A stretch of DNA of 64,000 nt. Source: Marinobacter persicus. Lineage in GTDB: Bacteria > Pseudomonadota > Gammaproteobacteria > Pseudomonadales > Oleiphilaceae. The DNA is taken from contig NZ_FOSC01000001.1 in NCBI RefSeq assembly GCF_900114155.1, positions 310,001 through 374,000 on the forward strand, given 5' to 3'. Below the pieces are notes generated by a model. The model saw only the letters and a list, made by a program, of their open reading frames with translations. It did not search any database and was not told the origin of the DNA. The position numbers and the translations under genes were made by a program. Below, piece by piece: positions 19,540 through 28,652 of the stretch. Numbering within the stretch: the first letter of the stretch is position 1; every line of letters starts with the position of its first letter.

Positions 19540-21627
19540 ATGCAGAAACACAACACTACCGTACACCTGTTAATTCTCGATCCGTCACAGAATGACGCGG
19601 AATCGGTTGTCAGCCTGTTACGCAACGCTGGCCGGGCCACACGCGCCCACCGGATCACCTCCGAAGAGGATCTGGAGGAAGCCCTGAAGACGTCCACCTG
19701 GGATCTGTTCCTGGCCCGGGACATGGATGAACAGGAATTTGGCCCGGACGACGCCCTGGCCACCATCAAGCGCATGGACAAGGACATCCCGTTCATCCTG
19801 CTGACCGAACAGGCCGACCGCAAACGCACCGTCGACATCATGAAAGCGGGCGCCCAGGACGCCCTGCCGTTCGAGTATTCCGATTTGCTGGTACTGGTGG
19901 CCAAACGGGAACTGGCAGCGCTGCACGAGCGCCGGCGCCGGCGTGTACTTGAGTCCCACCTGCGCGAAGCCGAGCAGCGCTGCCAGTTACTGCTGGAAAG
20001 CTCCAAGGATGCCATTGCCTACATTAACGACGGCATGCACATCTACGCCAACCAGTCCTACATGGAGCTGCTGGGCTACGATGACATTGACGAGCTGATC
20101 TGTATTCCGGTGCTCGACACCCTGACTCCCGATAGCCAGGAAAAGTACAAGGACTTCATGAAAACCTTCGCCCAGAAGCGCGAAGACGGCATGACCCTCA
20201 ACTGCACCGCCCGGCGCAGCGATGACCAGGAACTGGACGTCACCATGTCGGTGTCCGCCGCCACCTTTGATGGCGAAGCCTGCACCCAGATTGTCCTGCA
20301 GCCGGCCCACTCCGATGCCGAGCTGGAAGAAAAACTGCAGGAAATCAGCAACCAGGATCTGCTCACCGGCCTGTATAACCGGCAGTACCTGATGGCAGCC
20401 CTGGGCCGTGCAGTGGCGGAAGCTGGCAAAAACAACCAGACCGGCGCCATCGCCTATCTTGCCCTGGACAACTTCCTGTCCATGAAAAACCGCATAGGCA
20501 TCGCCGGCGCCGACCTGTTGCTGGGCGATCTGGCCACCCTTCTGCGGGAACATGCGGGCTCGGGCGTTACCCTGGCCCGCCTGAGTGACGACGCGTTCTG
20601 CATGATGTGCCTGCCCTGTGACGAGAAGTCCATGGAACAGCAGTGCGAGGGCATTCGCAAAGCGGTGGAAGACCATCTGTTCGACATCAATGGCCACACG
20701 GTGCCCCTGACCGTCTCCATCGGTATTGCCGCCATTACCGAAAACTCGCCGAAAGCCGAGGACCTGCTGGGGCGGGCACATATTGCCTCCTCGGAAGTGA
20801 AAAAACTTGAAGGCCACAGCGACGGTAACGGTGTGCTGGTATACAACCCGGCCGATTACGAAAAGCTGGACAGCAAGAACTCTGCCGAAGCCATCCAGCG
20901 GGCGCTCGACGAGAACCGCTTCCGCCTGCTGTTCCAGCCGGTGATCAACCTGCGCGGCGAGGACGAGGAGCATTACGAAGCCTTTGTTCGCATGCTGGAC
21001 AAGGACAACAACGAAATCTCGCCCTACGATTTCCTGCCCCCGGTCGGCCCGACGGAAACGACCATCAAAATCGACCGCTGGGTCATCCTGCAGACCATCA
21101 AACAGCTGTCCAACCACCGCTCCCGCGGGCACGATACCCGCATGTTCCTCAACGTGACAGCCGAAACCCTGCAGGACAAAACCTTTACGCCCTGGCTCAG
21201 CGTGGCCCTGAAAGCCGCACGTTTGCCCGGCGACTCCCTTATCTTCCAGATTCGCGAGGGCGACGCCGCCAACCACATGAAACAGGCCAAGGATTTCACC
21301 AGGGCGGTACACCAGCTGCGCTGCAAGGTATCGATTTCCCAGTTCGGCTGCGCAATCAACCCGTTCAACACGCTCAAGCACATTGATGCCGATTACGTGA
21401 AGATTGATGGTTCGTTTACCGAGGAAATCCAGAAGAACAACGAGGCCAAGGACCAGGTAAAGGAAATGGTCAAAACCCTGCAAAATGCCGGCAAGCTCAC
21501 CATCATCCCGCTGGTGGAGAACGCCAGTGTGCTGGCAACACTCTGGCAGGCTGGCGTCAATTACATCCAGGGCTATTACCTGCAGGCCCCGGTGCCGGAG
21601 ATGAACTACGACTTCAGCGAAAACTGA
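19540..21627 (+). CDS. fimX: FimX-type degenerate GGDEF/EAL protein
   Basis: A 695-residue homologue of Pseudomonas FimX (691 aa), a high-affinity c-di-GMP effector that controls polar type IV pilus assembly and twitching. Order: REC-like domain without the standard phospho-acceptor (about 1-130), PAS (about 145-265), GGDEF-like (about 275-440) and EAL-like (about 450-685). The GGDEF motif is degenerate (SDDAF) and the EAL motif reads EAF, so neither activity is expected; the protein should bind and not make or cut c-di-GMP. Its position between the PilZ-like gene and serB matches Pseudomonas. Confidence 0.92.
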   Translation: MQKHNTTVHLLILDPSQNDAESVVSLLRNAGRATRAHRITSEEDLEEALKTSTWDLFLARDMDEQEFGPDDALATIKRMDKDIPFILLTEQADRKRTVDIMKAGAQDALPFEYSDLLVLVAKRELAALHERRRRRVLESHLREAEQRCQLLLESSKDAIAYINDGMHIYANQSYMELLGYDDIDELICIPVLDTLTPDSQEKYKDFMKTFAQKREDGMTLNCTARRSDDQELDVTMSVSAATFDGEACTQIVLQPAHSDAELEEKLQEISNQDLLTGLYNRQYLMAALGRAVAEAGKNNQTGAIAYLALDNFLSMKNRIGIAGADLLLGDLATLLREHAGSGVTLARLSDDAFCMMCLPCDEKSMEQQCEGIRKAVEDHLFDINGHTVPLTVSIGIAAITENSPKAEDLLGRAHIASSEVKKLEGHSDGNGVLVYNPADYEKLDSKNSAEAIQRALDENRFRLLFQPVINLRGEDEEHYEAFVRMLDKDNNEISPYDFLPPVGPTETTIKIDRWVILQTIKQLSNHRSRGHDTRMFLNVTAETLQDKTFTPWLSVALKAARLPGDSLIFQIREGDAANHMKQAKDFTRAVHQLRCKVSISQFGCAINPFNTLKHIDADYVKIDGSFTEEIQKNNEAKDQVKEMVKTLQNAGKLTIIPLVENASVLATLWQAGVNYIQGYYLQAPVPEMNYDFSEN

Positions 21628-21671
21628 CCGGCAAGGTTAGCTGCCAGTGGCGTTGATGAACCGGCGCCTGC

Positions 21672-21703
21672 AAAAAGGCGAACCCGCAAGGGCTCGCCTT
21701 TTT
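21672..21703. terminator. Bidirectional terminator between fimX and serB
   Basis: AAAAAGGCGA at 21672-21681 pairs with TCGCCTTTTT at 21694-21703, with inner ACCC/GGGC pairing around a GCAA loop. Both ends carry A/T tracts, so it can terminate both convergent genes. Confidence 0.85.
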
Positions 21704-21731
21704 GATTTCCGGAGCCCCGTCCGAAGCGGGG

Positions 21732-22949
21732 CTACAAATGCAGGCTGGTTTCACTCTGACGAAAACCGATCAGATACAGAATCGCATCCAGTCCCAGAGT
21801 CGAGATGGAGTGGCGCGCGGACTCCTTCACCAACGGCTTGGCCCGGAAGGCCACACCCAGCCCGGCCTGGCTGAGCATGGGCAGATCATTGGCGCCATCG
21901 CCCACGGCAATCACCTGCTCCCGGGAAATATGTTCTTTCTCGGCGATCTCCAGCAACAGCTCGGCCTTGCGCTGACCGTCCACTATCTGGCCTTTCACCT
22001 CACCGGTGACCTTGCCATCGACAATTTCCAGCTCGTTGGCGTAGATGTAATCGATGCCCAGCTTGCGCTGCAGATGGCGGGCGAAATAGGTAAAGCCGCC
22101 CGACAGGATCGCGGTACGGTAACCCAGCGCCTGCAGGCTGCGTATCAGGTGTTCGGCACCCTCGGTCAACCGCAGGCGATTGGCAATGCCCTCCAGCACG
22201 GACTCATCCAGGCCTTTCAACAGCGCCAGCCGCTCGGCAAAGCTCTGGCTGAAATCCAGTTCGCCCTGCATGGCCCGCTCGGTGATTTCCGCCACCTGGT
22301 CACCCACGCCGGCCTCTCGTGCCAGCTCATCGATGACTTCGGCTTCGATCAGGGTGGAATCCATATCGAACACCACCAGCCGGCGGTTACGGCGGAAAAT
22401 GGAGTCCTCCTGGAAGGCGATATCCACGTTCATTTCCCCGGCAATATGCAGGAAATCCGCCCGCAGCTGCTCAAGATCCGTGGGGGTGCCACGCACGGAG
22501 AACTCCACGCAAGCGATGCGGTTATCCGATGGATTCAGCGAGGGGCGGGCCGACAGCCGGGTGATGTTGTCAATGTTCAGTCCATGGCGGGCAGTAATAG
22601 CCGATACCCGGGCAATCTGCTCGGCCTTGATGTCCCGGGACAGCAGGGTCACGATGTAGCAGGCCCGGTTGCGGCCGGCCGCCCAGGCCTGGTACTCCTG
22701 CTCGGTAATCGGTGCAAAACGCACCTGCAGATCCAGCGCATGCAGGCGAAACAACAAGTCGCGAATCACCGGCGAAGATCGGGATTCATCGGGAATCTCG
22801 ATCAGGATGCCCCAGGTCAGGTGATCGTGGATCACGGCCTGACCGATGTCCAGAATACGGACATCGTATTGGCCCATGATGCCGGTGATTTCCGAGGTCA
22901 AGCCGGGCTTGTCACGCCCGGACACGTTAATCAGTACCAGTTCACTCAC
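21732..22949 (-). CDS. serB: Phosphoserine phosphatase SerB
   Basis: A 405-residue SerB, the last enzyme of serine synthesis. Two ACT-like regulatory segments occupy about 1-180. The HAD phosphatase domain follows, with motif [15 protein letters not shown] (catalytic Asp near 195), the ILSGGF motif and the Mg-site [11 protein letters not shown]. The start is GTG 22949, which lies inside the end of parC (8-bp overlap), implying coupling. It is longer than E. coli SerB because of the extra N-terminal ACT region, as in pseudomonads. serA lies 17 kb away in the same window. Confidence 0.95.
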   Translation of the reverse strand: MSELVLINVSGRDKPGLTSEITGIMGQYDVRILDIGQAVIHDHLTWGILIEIPDESRSSPVIRDLLFRLHALDLQVRFAPITEQEYQAWAAGRNRACYIVTLLSRDIKAEQIARVSAITARHGLNIDNITRLSARPSLNPSDNRIACVEFSVRGTPTDLEQLRADFLHIAGEMNVDIAFQEDSIFRRNRRLVVFDMDSTLIEAEVIDELAREAGVGDQVAEITERAMQGELDFSQSFAERLALLKGLDESVLEGIANRLRLTEGAEHLIRSLQALGYRTAILSGGFTYFARHLQRKLGIDYIYANELEIVDGKVTGEVKGQIVDGQRKAELLLEIAEKEHISREQVIAVGDGANDLPMLSQAGLGVAFRAKPLVKESARHSISTLGLDAILYLIGFRQSETSLHL

Positions 22950-25236
22950 TGTCCGCGTTCTCCTGTTCCTGCGCCCGGGCGGCGGAGGGTGTTACCACAA
23001 TGTCGTCAACCCGCTGCAAACCGCGTGGCAGCTTGTGCCCGCGCCGGCCACGGTCGCCAAGGTAATGCTCCAGGTCACTGAACCTCAGGCCCAGTTTGCG
23101 CTTGCCGGCGCGGATTTCCAGCTGATCCTCCTCGCCGAACACCCCCAGTGCCACCACAAACTCTTCCCGGCTCTGCACCCGGGCCGAGGGAATGCTGAGC
23201 ATCTTGTTACCCTTGCCCTTGGCCAGCTCGGGCAGTTCCGAGAGTGGAAACACCAGCATGCGGCCTTCGTTGGATACCGCTGCGATGTACAACGTGGAGG
23301 CGGTCTCCGGCACCATCACCGGCGGCATCAGCCGCGCCCCCTTGGGCACGGTGACCATGGCCTTGCCCGCCCGGTTCTTGCTGATCAAGTTGTTTAGATC
23401 CGTAACAAACCCGTAGCCGGCATCGGTGGCCAGCAATACCTTGTGTTCCGGCTTGCCGGTCACCAGGCCGGCAAAGGTGGCACCGGAAGGAGGGTTGATA
23501 CGACCGGTCAGAGGCTCGCCCTGGCCCCGGGCCGAAGGCAGGCTGTGAGCCATCAACGCATAGGCCCGGCCGGTTGAATCGAGGAAGATGGCCTGCTGGT
23601 TATTGCGACCGCGCGCCGCCAGGGCGAAGCGATCACCGGCCTTGTAATTGAGGCCCGCCGGGTCAATGTCGTGCCCCTTGGCCGCGCGTACCCAGCCTTT
23701 CTCCGATAGCACGATGGTGACCGGGTCGTTGGACACCAGATCGGTCTCACTGAAGGCACGGGCCTCTTCCCGCTCGACAATCGGTGAGCGGCGGTCGTCA
23801 CCAAAGGCCTCGGCATCCCGCTCCAGCTCGCTTTTGATCAGTTCGCGCAAACGGTCTTCGGAGCCCAGGATGGATTGCAGCTCATCGCGCTCGGCGGACA
23901 ATTCGTCCTGCTCACCGCGGATCTTCATTTCTTCCAGCTTGGCCAGGTGGCGCAGTTTCAGTTCAAGAATGGCCTCGGCCTGCTCCGGCGAGAGACCAAA
24001 GCGGCGAATCAACTCGTCTTTGGGCTTGTCTTCGTAGCGGATAATCTCGATGACTTCATCGATGTTCAGGTAGGCAACCAGCAAGCCTTCCAGAATGTGC
24101 AGGCGGGCCAGCACCTTGTCCAGGCGATGCTGGAGCCGGCGGGTAACCGTGGTTTTCCGGAACGCCAGCCATTCGGTCAAAATCTCCGCCAGGCCTTTTA
24201 CTCCCGGCCGGCCGTCGTTACCGATCATGTTGAGGTTCACCCGGTAGGTTTTCTCAAGATCGGTACTGGCGAACAGGTGCGCCATCAGACCATCCAGGTC
24301 CACCCGGTTGGAACGGGGGACAATCACCAGGCGGGTCGGGTTTTCATGATCGGATTCATCCCGCAGATCCGCCACCATGGGCAGCTTTTTGGTCTGCATC
24401 TGCTGGGCAATCTGCTCCAGCACCCGGTTACCGGATACCTGGTGCGGCAGGTCGGTAACCACAATCTCACCGCTTTCACGCACCCAGCGCGCCCGCATTC
24501 GCAGTGAACCCCGGCCGGTCTGGTACATTTTGCGCAGGTCCGCCCGGGGCGTGATGATCTCGGCCCGGGTCGGGAAATCCGGCCCCTTGATGTGTTCACA
24601 CAACTGATCAATCGAGGCTTGCGGCTCGTCCAGCAGGCGAATACAGGCGGCTGTCACTTCCCGCACGTTGTGGGGCGGAATGTCAGTGGCCATGCCGACG
24701 GCAATGCCGGTGGTGCCGTTGAGCAGCACGTGAGGCAACCGGGCTGGCAGCACCGAGGGTTCGTCCATGGTGCCATCGAAGTTGGGCACCCAGTCCACCG
24801 TGCCCTGCCCCAGCTCGCCAAGCAACACTTCGGCAAACGGCGCCAGCCGGGATTCGGTGTAACGCATGGCGGCGAAGGATTTGGGGTCATCCGGCGAGCC
24901 CCAGTTGCCCTGCCCATCCACCAGCGGATAGCGGTAAGAAAATGGCTGGGCCATCAACACCATGGCTTCGTAACAGGCGCTGTCACCGTGGGGGTGAAAC
25001 TTACCCAGCACATCGCCCACGGTACGGGCGGACTTCTTGTACTTGGAGGTGGATTTCAGTCCCAGCTCGGACATGGCATAGACAATACGCCGCTGAACCG
25101 GTTTCAGGCCGTCGCCTACGTTCGGCAATGCCCTGTCCAGGATGACGTACATGGAATAATCAAGGTAGGCCTTCTCGGTGTAATCCCGCAACGAGACCCG
25201 TTCGAAACCTTCATCCGTTGTCTGAAACTCTGGCAT
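22942..25236 (-). CDS. parC: DNA topoisomerase IV subunit A ParC
   Basis: A 764-residue type IIA topoisomerase breakage-reunion subunit that decatenates sister chromosomes. The active-site Tyr is in [15 protein letters not shown] near residue 120; the quinolone-resistance region [15 protein letters not shown] is wild-type-like. The coiled-coil tower region (about 350-490) is followed by a reduced C-terminal beta-pinwheel typical of ParC rather than GyrA. The start is ATG 25236. serB overlaps the 3' end. Confidence 0.97.
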   Translation of the reverse strand: MPEFQTTDEGFERVSLRDYTEKAYLDYSMYVILDRALPNVGDGLKPVQRRIVYAMSELGLKSTSKYKKSARTVGDVLGKFHPHGDSACYEAMVLMAQPFSYRYPLVDGQGNWGSPDDPKSFAAMRYTESRLAPFAEVLLGELGQGTVDWVPNFDGTMDEPSVLPARLPHVLLNGTTGIAVGMATDIPPHNVREVTAACIRLLDEPQASIDQLCEHIKGPDFPTRAEIITPRADLRKMYQTGRGSLRMRARWVRESGEIVVTDLPHQVSGNRVLEQIAQQMQTKKLPMVADLRDESDHENPTRLVIVPRSNRVDLDGLMAHLFASTDLEKTYRVNLNMIGNDGRPGVKGLAEILTEWLAFRKTTVTRRLQHRLDKVLARLHILEGLLVAYLNIDEVIEIIRYEDKPKDELIRRFGLSPEQAEAILELKLRHLAKLEEMKIRGEQDELSAERDELQSILGSEDRLRELIKSELERDAEAFGDDRRSPIVEREEARAFSETDLVSNDPVTIVLSEKGWVRAAKGHDIDPAGLNYKAGDRFALAARGRNNQQAIFLDSTGRAYALMAHSLPSARGQGEPLTGRINPPSGATFAGLVTGKPEHKVLLATDAGYGFVTDLNNLISKNRAGKAMVTVPKGARLMPPVMVPETASTLYIAAVSNEGRMLVFPLSELPELAKGKGNKMLSIPSARVQSREEFVVALGVFGEEDQLEIRAGKRKLGLRFSDLEHYLGDRGRRGHKLPRGLQRVDDIVVTPSAARAQEQENADSE

Positions 25237-25460
25237 GGATGCCCCTTTGCCTTGAATGCCTGACGTGAAATGTGGCGTATCATGCTACGCTTTTGCGCCG
25301 ACCGGTGCCGGCCCCTTAATGGCGCACCATTATATGGACGCCGGGCCGGATACACCAATTTCCAATAGCGGAATTCCCGAATGGAGCAATGATCGGGCGC
25401 ACCTTACTCTGCGGTAACGTAATCAGAACGCCGTTGAAATTCTCGGATGAGCGGAAACTT
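25237..25460. other. parC / small membrane protein intergenic
   Basis: About 225 bp between divergent genes. It must hold both promoters. I see no clear operator or palindrome and no supported short ORF. Confidence 0.4.
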
Positions 25461-25697
25461 ATGAAACCCATTTTCAAAGCTTGCGGGCATGCCATGATCA
25501 CTGCCGTGATCAACGCCTTTCTGGCGGTCGCCCTGATGCTCATGGTGGAATTCGCCATCAGCGGCACATTCCAGGTGGCGGAGCCTTATTTGTGGGCAGG
25601 ATTCCTGATCTGGATTGTCATTTTTGGCGGGCAATTCCTGCGCCAGCGGCATCTGTGCCGCTGTGCGGAACAAAACGGTGATACCCAGGAAGGGTAA
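25461..25697 (+). CDS. Small inner-membrane protein of unknown function
   Basis: A 78-residue protein starting MKPIFKACGHAMITAVINAF. Two hydrophobic segments (about 10-33 and 42-64) flank a short polar stretch, and a Cys-containing basic tail (RQRHLCRCAEQ) follows. I do not recognise the family. ATG 25461 is the first codon at which the membrane pattern begins; the frame is open for 24 more codons upstream without a conserved-looking sequence. The gene ends inside a strong terminator, which supports it being a separate transcription unit. Confidence 0.6.
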   Translation: MKPIFKACGHAMITAVINAFLAVALMLMVEFAISGTFQVAEPYLWAGFLIWIVIFGGQFLRQRHLCRCAEQNGDTQEG

Positions 25698-25708
25698 ACA
25701 CCGTTTTT
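25675..25708 (+). terminator. Terminator overlapping the small membrane protein stop
   Basis: ACGGTG...CACCGT outer stem with an inner ACCC/GGGT stem, followed by TTTTT at 25704-25708. The TAA stop (25695-25697) lies inside the hairpin. Confidence 0.8.
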
Positions 25709-25720
25709 CTTACACTGCGA

Positions 25721-26305
25721 TTACTGCTTGATACCTTCCACGGAAATTTCCAGCTCCACAACCTCAGACGCCGGCCCCAAATCCATCGGGATGCCAAAAT
25801 CCTTCAGGCGCAGCTCGGTTTCAGCCTCAAAGCCCATCCGGTAACCGCCCCAGGGGTCTTCGCCATGGCCCAGCATTTCCGCTTCCAGGGTGACTTCCCG
25901 GGTCACGCCGCGCAGGGTCAGATCACCGATGATGTCGGCTTCGTCACCATCGTCATCCAGTTCAATGCGCTTGCTCTTGAAGGTGGCCTGCGGGTACTCA
26001 CCCACATGCAGGAAATCCTCGCTGCGCAGGTGCTTGTCCCGCTCCGCGTGATTGCTGTCAACGCTGGCCGGATCAATGGTGACCGTTACCGAGCTGTTTT
26101 CCGGATTTTCGGCGTCATAGACAAATTCGCCATCAAAATCATTAAAGCGCCCGTACAGCCAGCTGTAACCCAGATGTGAAATCCTGAAGGTGATGAACTG
26201 GTGGGTGTCCTTGTTATCGAAGGCGTAGGTACCGCTGTGATTATCGGCCTGGGCTGTACCTGCCAGCGCCAGGGATACGGCGGATGCGAGCAATACTTTC
26301 TTCAT
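25721..26305 (-). CDS. YceI-family periplasmic protein
   Basis: A 194-residue secreted protein. The Sec signal peptide [20 protein letters not shown] is cleaved near residue 20. The rest is a YceI lipocalin-like barrel: [20 protein letters not shown] at the front, [29 protein letters not shown] and a C-terminal [12 protein letters not shown] strand. Family members bind polyprenoid chains in the periplasm. It pairs with the downstream cytochrome b561 gene (54-nt gap, same strand), an arrangement that recurs in proteobacteria. Confidence 0.92.
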   Translation of the reverse strand: MKKVLLASAVSLALAGTAQADNHSGTYAFDNKDTHQFITFRISHLGYSWLYGRFNDFDGEFVYDAENPENSSVTVTIDPASVDSNHAERDKHLRSEDFLHVGEYPQATFKSKRIELDDDGDEADIIGDLTLRGVTREVTLEAEMLGHGEDPWGGYRMGFEAETELRLKDFGIPMDLGPASEVVELEISVEGIKQ

Positions 26306-26359
26306 GGTTTTCTCCTTCTTGCACAGTGTCAGAAAATCCGGCCGGTGAGCTGACAGGGC

Positions 26360-26911
26360 TTACGCCTGCTTGCCCAACATCCGGCGCAGAGTATGATCAC
26401 GATCAATCACATGGTGCTTCAGTGCCGCCAGAGCGTGCACACAAGCCAGTACGATCAATGCCCAGGTGCTCCAGTAATGGATACTGCCGGCAACATCTTC
26501 CATGCCCTTGATCCTGCCGGTGACAGACGGCACCTCGAACCAGCCGAACACGCTGATCGACGAGCCATCCGCCGTGGAAATCAGATAGCCACTGACCATG
26601 GCTGCCAGCATCAACCCATACAGCAACAGGTGCGCAATATGGGCTGAAACCACCTCCCAGCGGCGGTGGCCAGGCAAGGGTTGAGGGGAGGGATTCACGG
26701 CCCGCCAGAATAGCCGGAACAGCACCACCGCAAACAACAACAGCCCCACGCTACGATGAATGTCCGGCGCTTTGCGATACCAGTCATCGTAATAGGACAG
26801 CTCCACCATCCAGAACCCCAGGGCAAACAGTCCAATAACGGCAGCGGCTACCAGCCAGTGCAGAACAATGGCCAGCCAGCCATAACCCTGCCGGGAATTC
26901 CTGAGCGCCAT
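26360..26911 (-). CDS. Cytochrome b561 family protein
   Basis: A 183-residue membrane cytochrome with four predicted helices (about 13-35, 48-68, 88-110, 145-165). Candidate haem-ligand histidines are in WLAIVLHWL, DIHRSVGLL, AHIAHLLLYG and HALAALKHHVID. It probably moves electrons across the inner membrane, perhaps linked to the YceI protein upstream in the same operon. ATG 26911 is chosen because AGGAGG sits at a good distance; the longer open frame to 26956 has no matching ribosome site. Confidence 0.9.
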   Translation of the reverse strand: MALRNSRQGYGWLAIVLHWLVAAAVIGLFALGFWMVELSYYDDWYRKAPDIHRSVGLLLFAVVLFRLFWRAVNPSPQPLPGHRRWEVVSAHIAHLLLYGLMLAAMVSGYLISTADGSSISVFGWFEVPSVTGRIKGMEDVAGSIHYWSTWALIVLACVHALAALKHHVIDRDHTLRRMLGKQA

Positions 26912-27157
26912 GATGGTGGGACCTCCTGTCTGCGCGGGTTGTGGATGAACGAACAATTATGAAGAGTGTAGAAGGGGCTTACGCATCATAAAACCAGAAT
27001 GTTTTGCGCTCGAAGATCAGTTTTTTTGATCAACCAGGACCGTGTTTCGGAGTACCCGTATGCGCTATTACGGATTGTTGGAATTCATCAGCCAGATAGA
27101 ATGGACCCATAAATTAATCAGCGCTCCGAAAGGGGTTACAGACCAAGAGGTAGAGAC

Positions 27158-27205
27158 ATGGAACTGGAATTCGACGAATCCGTTGCCGTACCCAGCAATA
27201 ACTAA
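27158..27205 (+). CDS. Possible 15-residue peptide
   Basis: ATG GAA CTG ... TAA encodes MELEFDESVAVPSNN. An AGAGGTAGAGAC sequence just upstream could act as a ribosome site. The ORF ends 10 nt before a strong terminator hairpin, so it would fill the end of a short mRNA or small RNA. Too short to judge by content; the acidic N-terminal half is its only visible feature. Confidence 0.3.
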   Translation: MELEFDESVAVPSNN

Positions 27206-27215
27206 GATTGCTTCC

Positions 27216-27243
27216 AAATCCCCCGGCCAGCCGGGGGATTTTT
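27216..27243 (+). terminator. Strong rho-independent terminator upstream of EAL gene
   Basis: AAATCCCCCGG (27216-27226), loop CCAG, CCGGGGGATTT with a T-run to 27243. It closes a transcript that must start between about 26990 and 27150, before the EAL gene. Confidence 0.88.
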
Positions 27244-27350
27244 GTATCCGCCCACCCTCGCATATTCCACCCCTGAGCGGAATTAGTGGAAATACCGGCG
27301 AAAGTTTGGCAATCTGCAGCCCTCAGCCAGACACCACTCTGTTCTCGCCT

Positions 27351-28652
27351 ATGTCCCGTGATGTTCCCGATTACATTCCTGCTTCTGAAGTTGAGCTGTT
27401 ATCGCCCATGCTCAGCCAGGAAAGTAACCGGTGGACGGCTGATTTCCGCGGGCTGACGCTGCATACCGCATTGCAGCCCATCTACAGCCTGTCTCACAAA
27501 CGCACCATCGGTTATGAAGCACTGATCCGGGCCTTTGATCACGAACAATGCCAGGTTTCGCCGTTACATCTGTTTGACCTGCCGGACTCCCACGCCGAGA
27601 ACCTGCTGCTCGACCGGCTGTGCCGTTACCTGCACATCCGCAATTACAGTGGCATCAAGGATCAACTGAACTGGCTGTTCCTGAACGTATCCCCACAGGT
27701 GATCACAACAGGCAGCCAGAAAGATTCATTTTTCGGCCAGTTGCTGGAAAAAACCACCCTGCCACCGCACCGGATTGTCATCGAAATTGTTGAACAGCCC
27801 ACCGACGACGCCGACCGCCTGCGGGAAACCGTGGCCTACTACCGGGAGCTGGGCTGTCTGATTGCCATTGACGATTTTGGTGCCGGCCACTCGAATTTCG
27901 AACGCATCTGGAACCTGTCGCCAGACATCGTGAAACTGGACCGGGCCCTGCTGACCCGCGCCACCGAAGACCGCAAGGCTCGCCAGATTCTCAACGGCAT
28001 GGTGTCCCTGCTGCACCAGTCAGGATGTCTGGTACTCCTGGAAGGCGTGGAAACACGGGATCAGGCGATGATTGCCATCGATGCCGGAGTCGATTTCGTG
28101 CAGGGGTTCTACTTCCACAAACCGTCACTGGACCTTGAAGGCTTGTCCCGGGCCCAGGCGGATCTGGACGAGCTGCTGGAAGAGTACAAATATTACAAAC
28201 AGCTGATCCGCGACCCGGACCAGCAGGTTGCCAATTTCTTCTCGATCCCCTTCAAGCGCACCGTGGCACAGTTGCAGGAAGACACCAGCATGTCGGAAGC
28301 CTGTGCGGAGCTGCTCAAACACCCCACCGTGTCGCGCTGCTACCTGGTCAACAGCCGGGGCATCCAGATCGAGGACACACTGGTGTCTGACTTCGTTGAG
28401 CGTAACCAGGATCCCCGCTACCGCCCCCTGGAAAGCACGGTCAGTGCCGACTGGTTCCGCCAGCAGTACCTGCGCCAGGCCCTGGCCGAACCGGGTGTGC
28501 TGCAAGTGACAACTCCCTACCTGTGCGCGACCGGCGCCTATATGTGTGTCACCCTGTCGCTGGCCTACGAACACCAAAACGAGACCCGCGTACTGTGCTG
28601 CGACATCCTGGCCAACGGCCAGGTCCTGGACAGTGACCAGCCCGACTATTAA
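27351..28652 (+). CDS. EAL-domain c-di-GMP phosphodiesterase with C-terminal sensory domain
   Basis: A 433-residue protein. The EAL domain (about 30-270) keeps all catalytic residues I can check: YEALIR, LFLNVSP, IVIEIVEQP, AIDDFGAGHSNF, IVKLDRALL, LLEGVET and FVQGFYFHKP, so it should hydrolyse c-di-GMP. The C-terminal part (about 285-430) has a PAS/Cache-like pattern similar to the YkuI_C type that follows EAL in some proteins. I start it at ATG 27351 (MSRDVPDYIPASE); the open frame runs back to 27042 but crosses a terminator. The ribosome site is weak. It overlaps the convergent SLC13 gene by 4 bp. Confidence 0.88.
   Translation: MSRDVPDYIPASEVELLSPMLSQESNRWTADFRGLTLHTALQPIYSLSHKRTIGYEALIRAFDHEQCQVSPLHLFDLPDSHAENLLLDRLCRYLHIRNYSGIKDQLNWLFLNVSPQVITTGSQKDSFFGQLLEKTTLPPHRIVIEIVEQPTDDADRLRETVAYYRELGCLIAIDDFGAGHSNFERIWNLSPDIVKLDRALLTRATEDRKARQILNGMVSLLHQSGCLVLLEGVETRDQAMIAIDAGVDFVQGFYFHKPSLDLEGLSRAQADLDELLEEYKYYKQLIRDPDQQVANFFSIPFKRTVAQLQEDTSMSEACAELLKHPTVSRCYLVNSRGIQIEDTLVSDFVERNQDPRYRPLESTVSADWFRQQYLRQALAEPGVLQVTTPYLCATGAYMCVTLSLAYEHQNETRVLCCDILANGQVLDSDQPDY

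Larger units (their letters stand above)
26912..27350. other. Intergenic region with a short terminator-bounded transcript candidate
   Basis: About 440 bp between the divergent cytochrome b561 and EAL genes. It contains an A/T-rich segment near 26960-27040, a 15-codon ORF (27158-27205) and a strong terminator (27216-27243). The 108 bp after the terminator lead to the EAL start. I see no recognised riboswitch; in particular I looked for a GEMM c-di-GMP aptamer and found none. Confidence 0.5.

Noticed and set aside
19987-21483. 498-codon open frame antisense to fimX
   Set aside because: FimX domains on the plus strand are continuous and recognisable; the antisense translation is low-complexity and has no start context.
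21702-23081. 459-codon plus-strand frame across serB
   Set aside because: Shadow of serB and the end of parC; no motif and no ribosome site.
27042-27350. N-terminal extension of the EAL protein
   Set aside because: The frame is open but crosses a strong terminator at 27216-27243, and the translation before ATG 27351 has no conserved features.
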